The translations under genes were made by a program, and so were the position numbers. The notes beneath the pieces are model-generated. The model worked only from the letters and a program-made list of their open reading frames with translations, searched no databases and was not told where the DNA came from. From an uncultured Verrucomicrobiota bacterium (GTDB taxonomy: Bacteria; Verrucomicrobiota; Kiritimatiellia; RFP12; UBA1067), in the NCBI GenBank assembly GCA_937901395.1, contig CALCDB010000191.1:1-5358 (forward strand): a stretch of DNA of 5,358 nt. Reading direction: 5' to 3'. This document shows, piece after piece, positions 4,335 through 5,358 of this stretch; positions within the stretch are counted from its first letter, which is position 1, and each line of letters begins with the position of its first letter.

Positions 4335-5358
4335 TACAGACTTCTCGGCAATTCTTCCAGCAAATAACACTCGATGGTATCTCCAACCTCGAATGCCTCG
4401 TATCCTGCGAAGCATACGCCGCACTCCTGCTGGCCGGTCACTTCCTTTACCTCGTCCTTGAAGTGGCGCAAGGTGTTTACCTTGCCTTCCCAAATCTTAT
4501 CCTTCTTACGAAAGATGCGGAACTTCTCCTTTGCTATCAAGGCGCCATCCAACATCTGCGAACCCGCGATCTTGCCAAGCTTGCCGATATCGTAAATCGC
4601 CTTGATCTCCGCATGACCCTTGATTACTTCCTTGTATTCCGGCGGTAATAGATCAAGCATGCAGTTCTTGACATGATCGATGAGCTCGTAAATGATCCTA
4701 AATGAATTTACGCGCACTCCATCATGACGCGCCTGTTGCTGCACGCCGGAATCATTGCCGATATCGAAGCCGACGATCGTCGCCCGCCCGGCCGCAGCCG
4801 TCTTTACATCGGTAAGCGAAACGTTGCCGGTTCCGGTGCCGATGATGTTGAGCCCGACTTTCTCCGACTTGATCTCCTGCAATGCCTGAACGATTGCCTC
4901 AAGCGAGCCCTGCGTATCGCTCTTTACGATTACATTCAATTCACGCTTGCCCTCTGCGGCCATGCGGCTCATGAGCGCATCCAAGGTCGATGCCTTCGAA
5001 GTCGAAAGCTCCTGCTCCTTCTTCTCCTGCGCCGTCCGTTCCGCCAATTCACGCGCACGCTTTTCATCCAGCATTACCCTAAATTCACTGCCCGCCTCTG
5101 GAACGCCAGAAAGACCCGTGCACTTTATCGGCGTTGCGGGCCCCGCCTCCTTGATGCGTCGCCCGTGATCGTCGATAAGCGCCCTCACCTTGCCGAAATG
5201 CTCGCCGATGAGAATCGCATCGCCCACCTTGAGCGTACCGCCCGTCACGAGCAGCGTCGCCGACGGACCGAATCCCTGTTCGAGCTCGGCTTCGATCACG
5301 ATACCGTTCGCACGGCGCTTCGGATTGGCCGTGAGTTCCAACACATCGGCCTGCAGCA
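4334..5358 (-). CDS. infB: Translation initiation factor IF-2, C-terminal part (cut by the right window edge)
   Basis: IF-2 is the GTPase that brings fMet-tRNA to the 30S subunit and promotes subunit joining. About 341 C-terminal codons are present; the N-terminal region and the GTPase domain lie beyond the edge. Visible in order: LQADVLELTANPKRRANGIV at the domain boundary, the beta-barrel domain with ATLLVTGGTLKVGDAILIG, a charged helix (KRARELAERTAQEKK), ELNVIVKSDTQGSLEAIVQA, IIGTGTGNVSLTDV where most IF-2 have HSGVGxIxxxDV, IIYELIDHVKN, and the fMet-tRNA-binding C-terminal domain with GKLGKIAGSQMLDG, VNTLRHFKDEVKEV and QECGVCF. The stop TAA at 4334-4336 overlaps the rbfA start. No sign of damage in the visible part. 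Confidence 0.98.
   Translation of the reverse strand, partial: LQADVLELTANPKRRANGIVIEAELEQGFGPSATLLVTGGTLKVGDAILIGEHFGKVRALIDDHGRRIKEAGPATPIKCTGLSGVPEAGSEFRVMLDEKRARELAERTAQEKKEQELSTSKASTLDALMSRMAAEGKRELNVIVKSDTQGSLEAIVQALQEIKSEKVGLNIIGTGTGNVSLTDVKTAAAGRATIVGFDIGNDSGVQQQARHDGVRVNSFRIIYELIDHVKNCMLDLLPPEYKEVIKGHAEIKAIYDIGKLGKIAGSQMLDGALIAKEKFRIFRKKDKIWEGKVNTLRHFKDEVKEVTGQQECGVCFAGYEAFEVGDTIECYLLEELPRSL

Noticed and set aside
4335..4493. 53-residue N-terminal extension of RbfA
   Set aside because: Lies inside infB, is Arg/Gly-rich without RbfA similarity, and the TAATG junction gives a proper start.

Overview
This is a bacterial chromosome fragment of housekeeping character, with every recognisable gene on the minus strand. 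Transcription therefore runs from the right edge to the left edge. In that order the window reads: infB (IF-2, C-terminal part, cut by the right edge), rbfA, a DUF5672-type glycosyltransferase-like gene, a Sir2 NAD-dependent deacylase, yqeY, tRNA-Met(CAU), a Gph-like HAD phosphatase, tRNA-Ser(CGA), tRNA-Gly(CCC), a short heptamer repeat, and recN (N-terminal 304 codons, cut by the left edge). Three tRNA genes, all with encoded CCA, and consensus sigma70-type promoters confirm a bacterium. Base composition is moderate. Several local sequence features would suit the PVC group (Verrucomicrobiota, Kiritimatiellota and relatives): the recN 'HGP' in place of 'HGQ', the IF-2 'GVQ..ARH..VR...IIYELID' segment, and the heptamer repeat beside a tRNA. 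That placement is a weak inference from memory, not a result.

Right part (about 2526-5358): infB, rbfA, the DUF5672 gene and sir2 form one tightly packed operon. infB and rbfA share one base (TAATG), rbfA is followed after 19 bp by the DUF5672 gene, and the latter overlaps sir2 by 4 bp (ATGA). The first two genes serve translation initiation and 30S maturation. The next two look like accessory insertions at the position where truB commonly follows rbfA. No terminator was found between any of them.

Middle (about 1969-2525): yqeY has its own extended -10 promoter at the end of sir2 and a textbook AAGGAG ribosome binding site.

Left part (1-2018): two transcription units each start at a strong promoter of the same design (TTGAC, 18 bp spacer, TGATATA(A/C)TACGCA). 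Each leads into tRNA genes and then directly into a protein gene that has no well-placed Shine-Dalgarno sequence: tRNA-Met then gph, and tRNA-Ser then tRNA-Gly then recN. In the second unit five copies of a 7-bp unit fill most of the space between the tRNA and recN.

No novel multi-gene system, mobile element, CRISPR array or phage gene is visible. The points most worth checking are the heptamer repeat abutting the recN start, the tRNA-headed and SD-less protein genes, the coupled DUF5672-sir2 pair inside the infB operon, and the very skewed codon use of recN.
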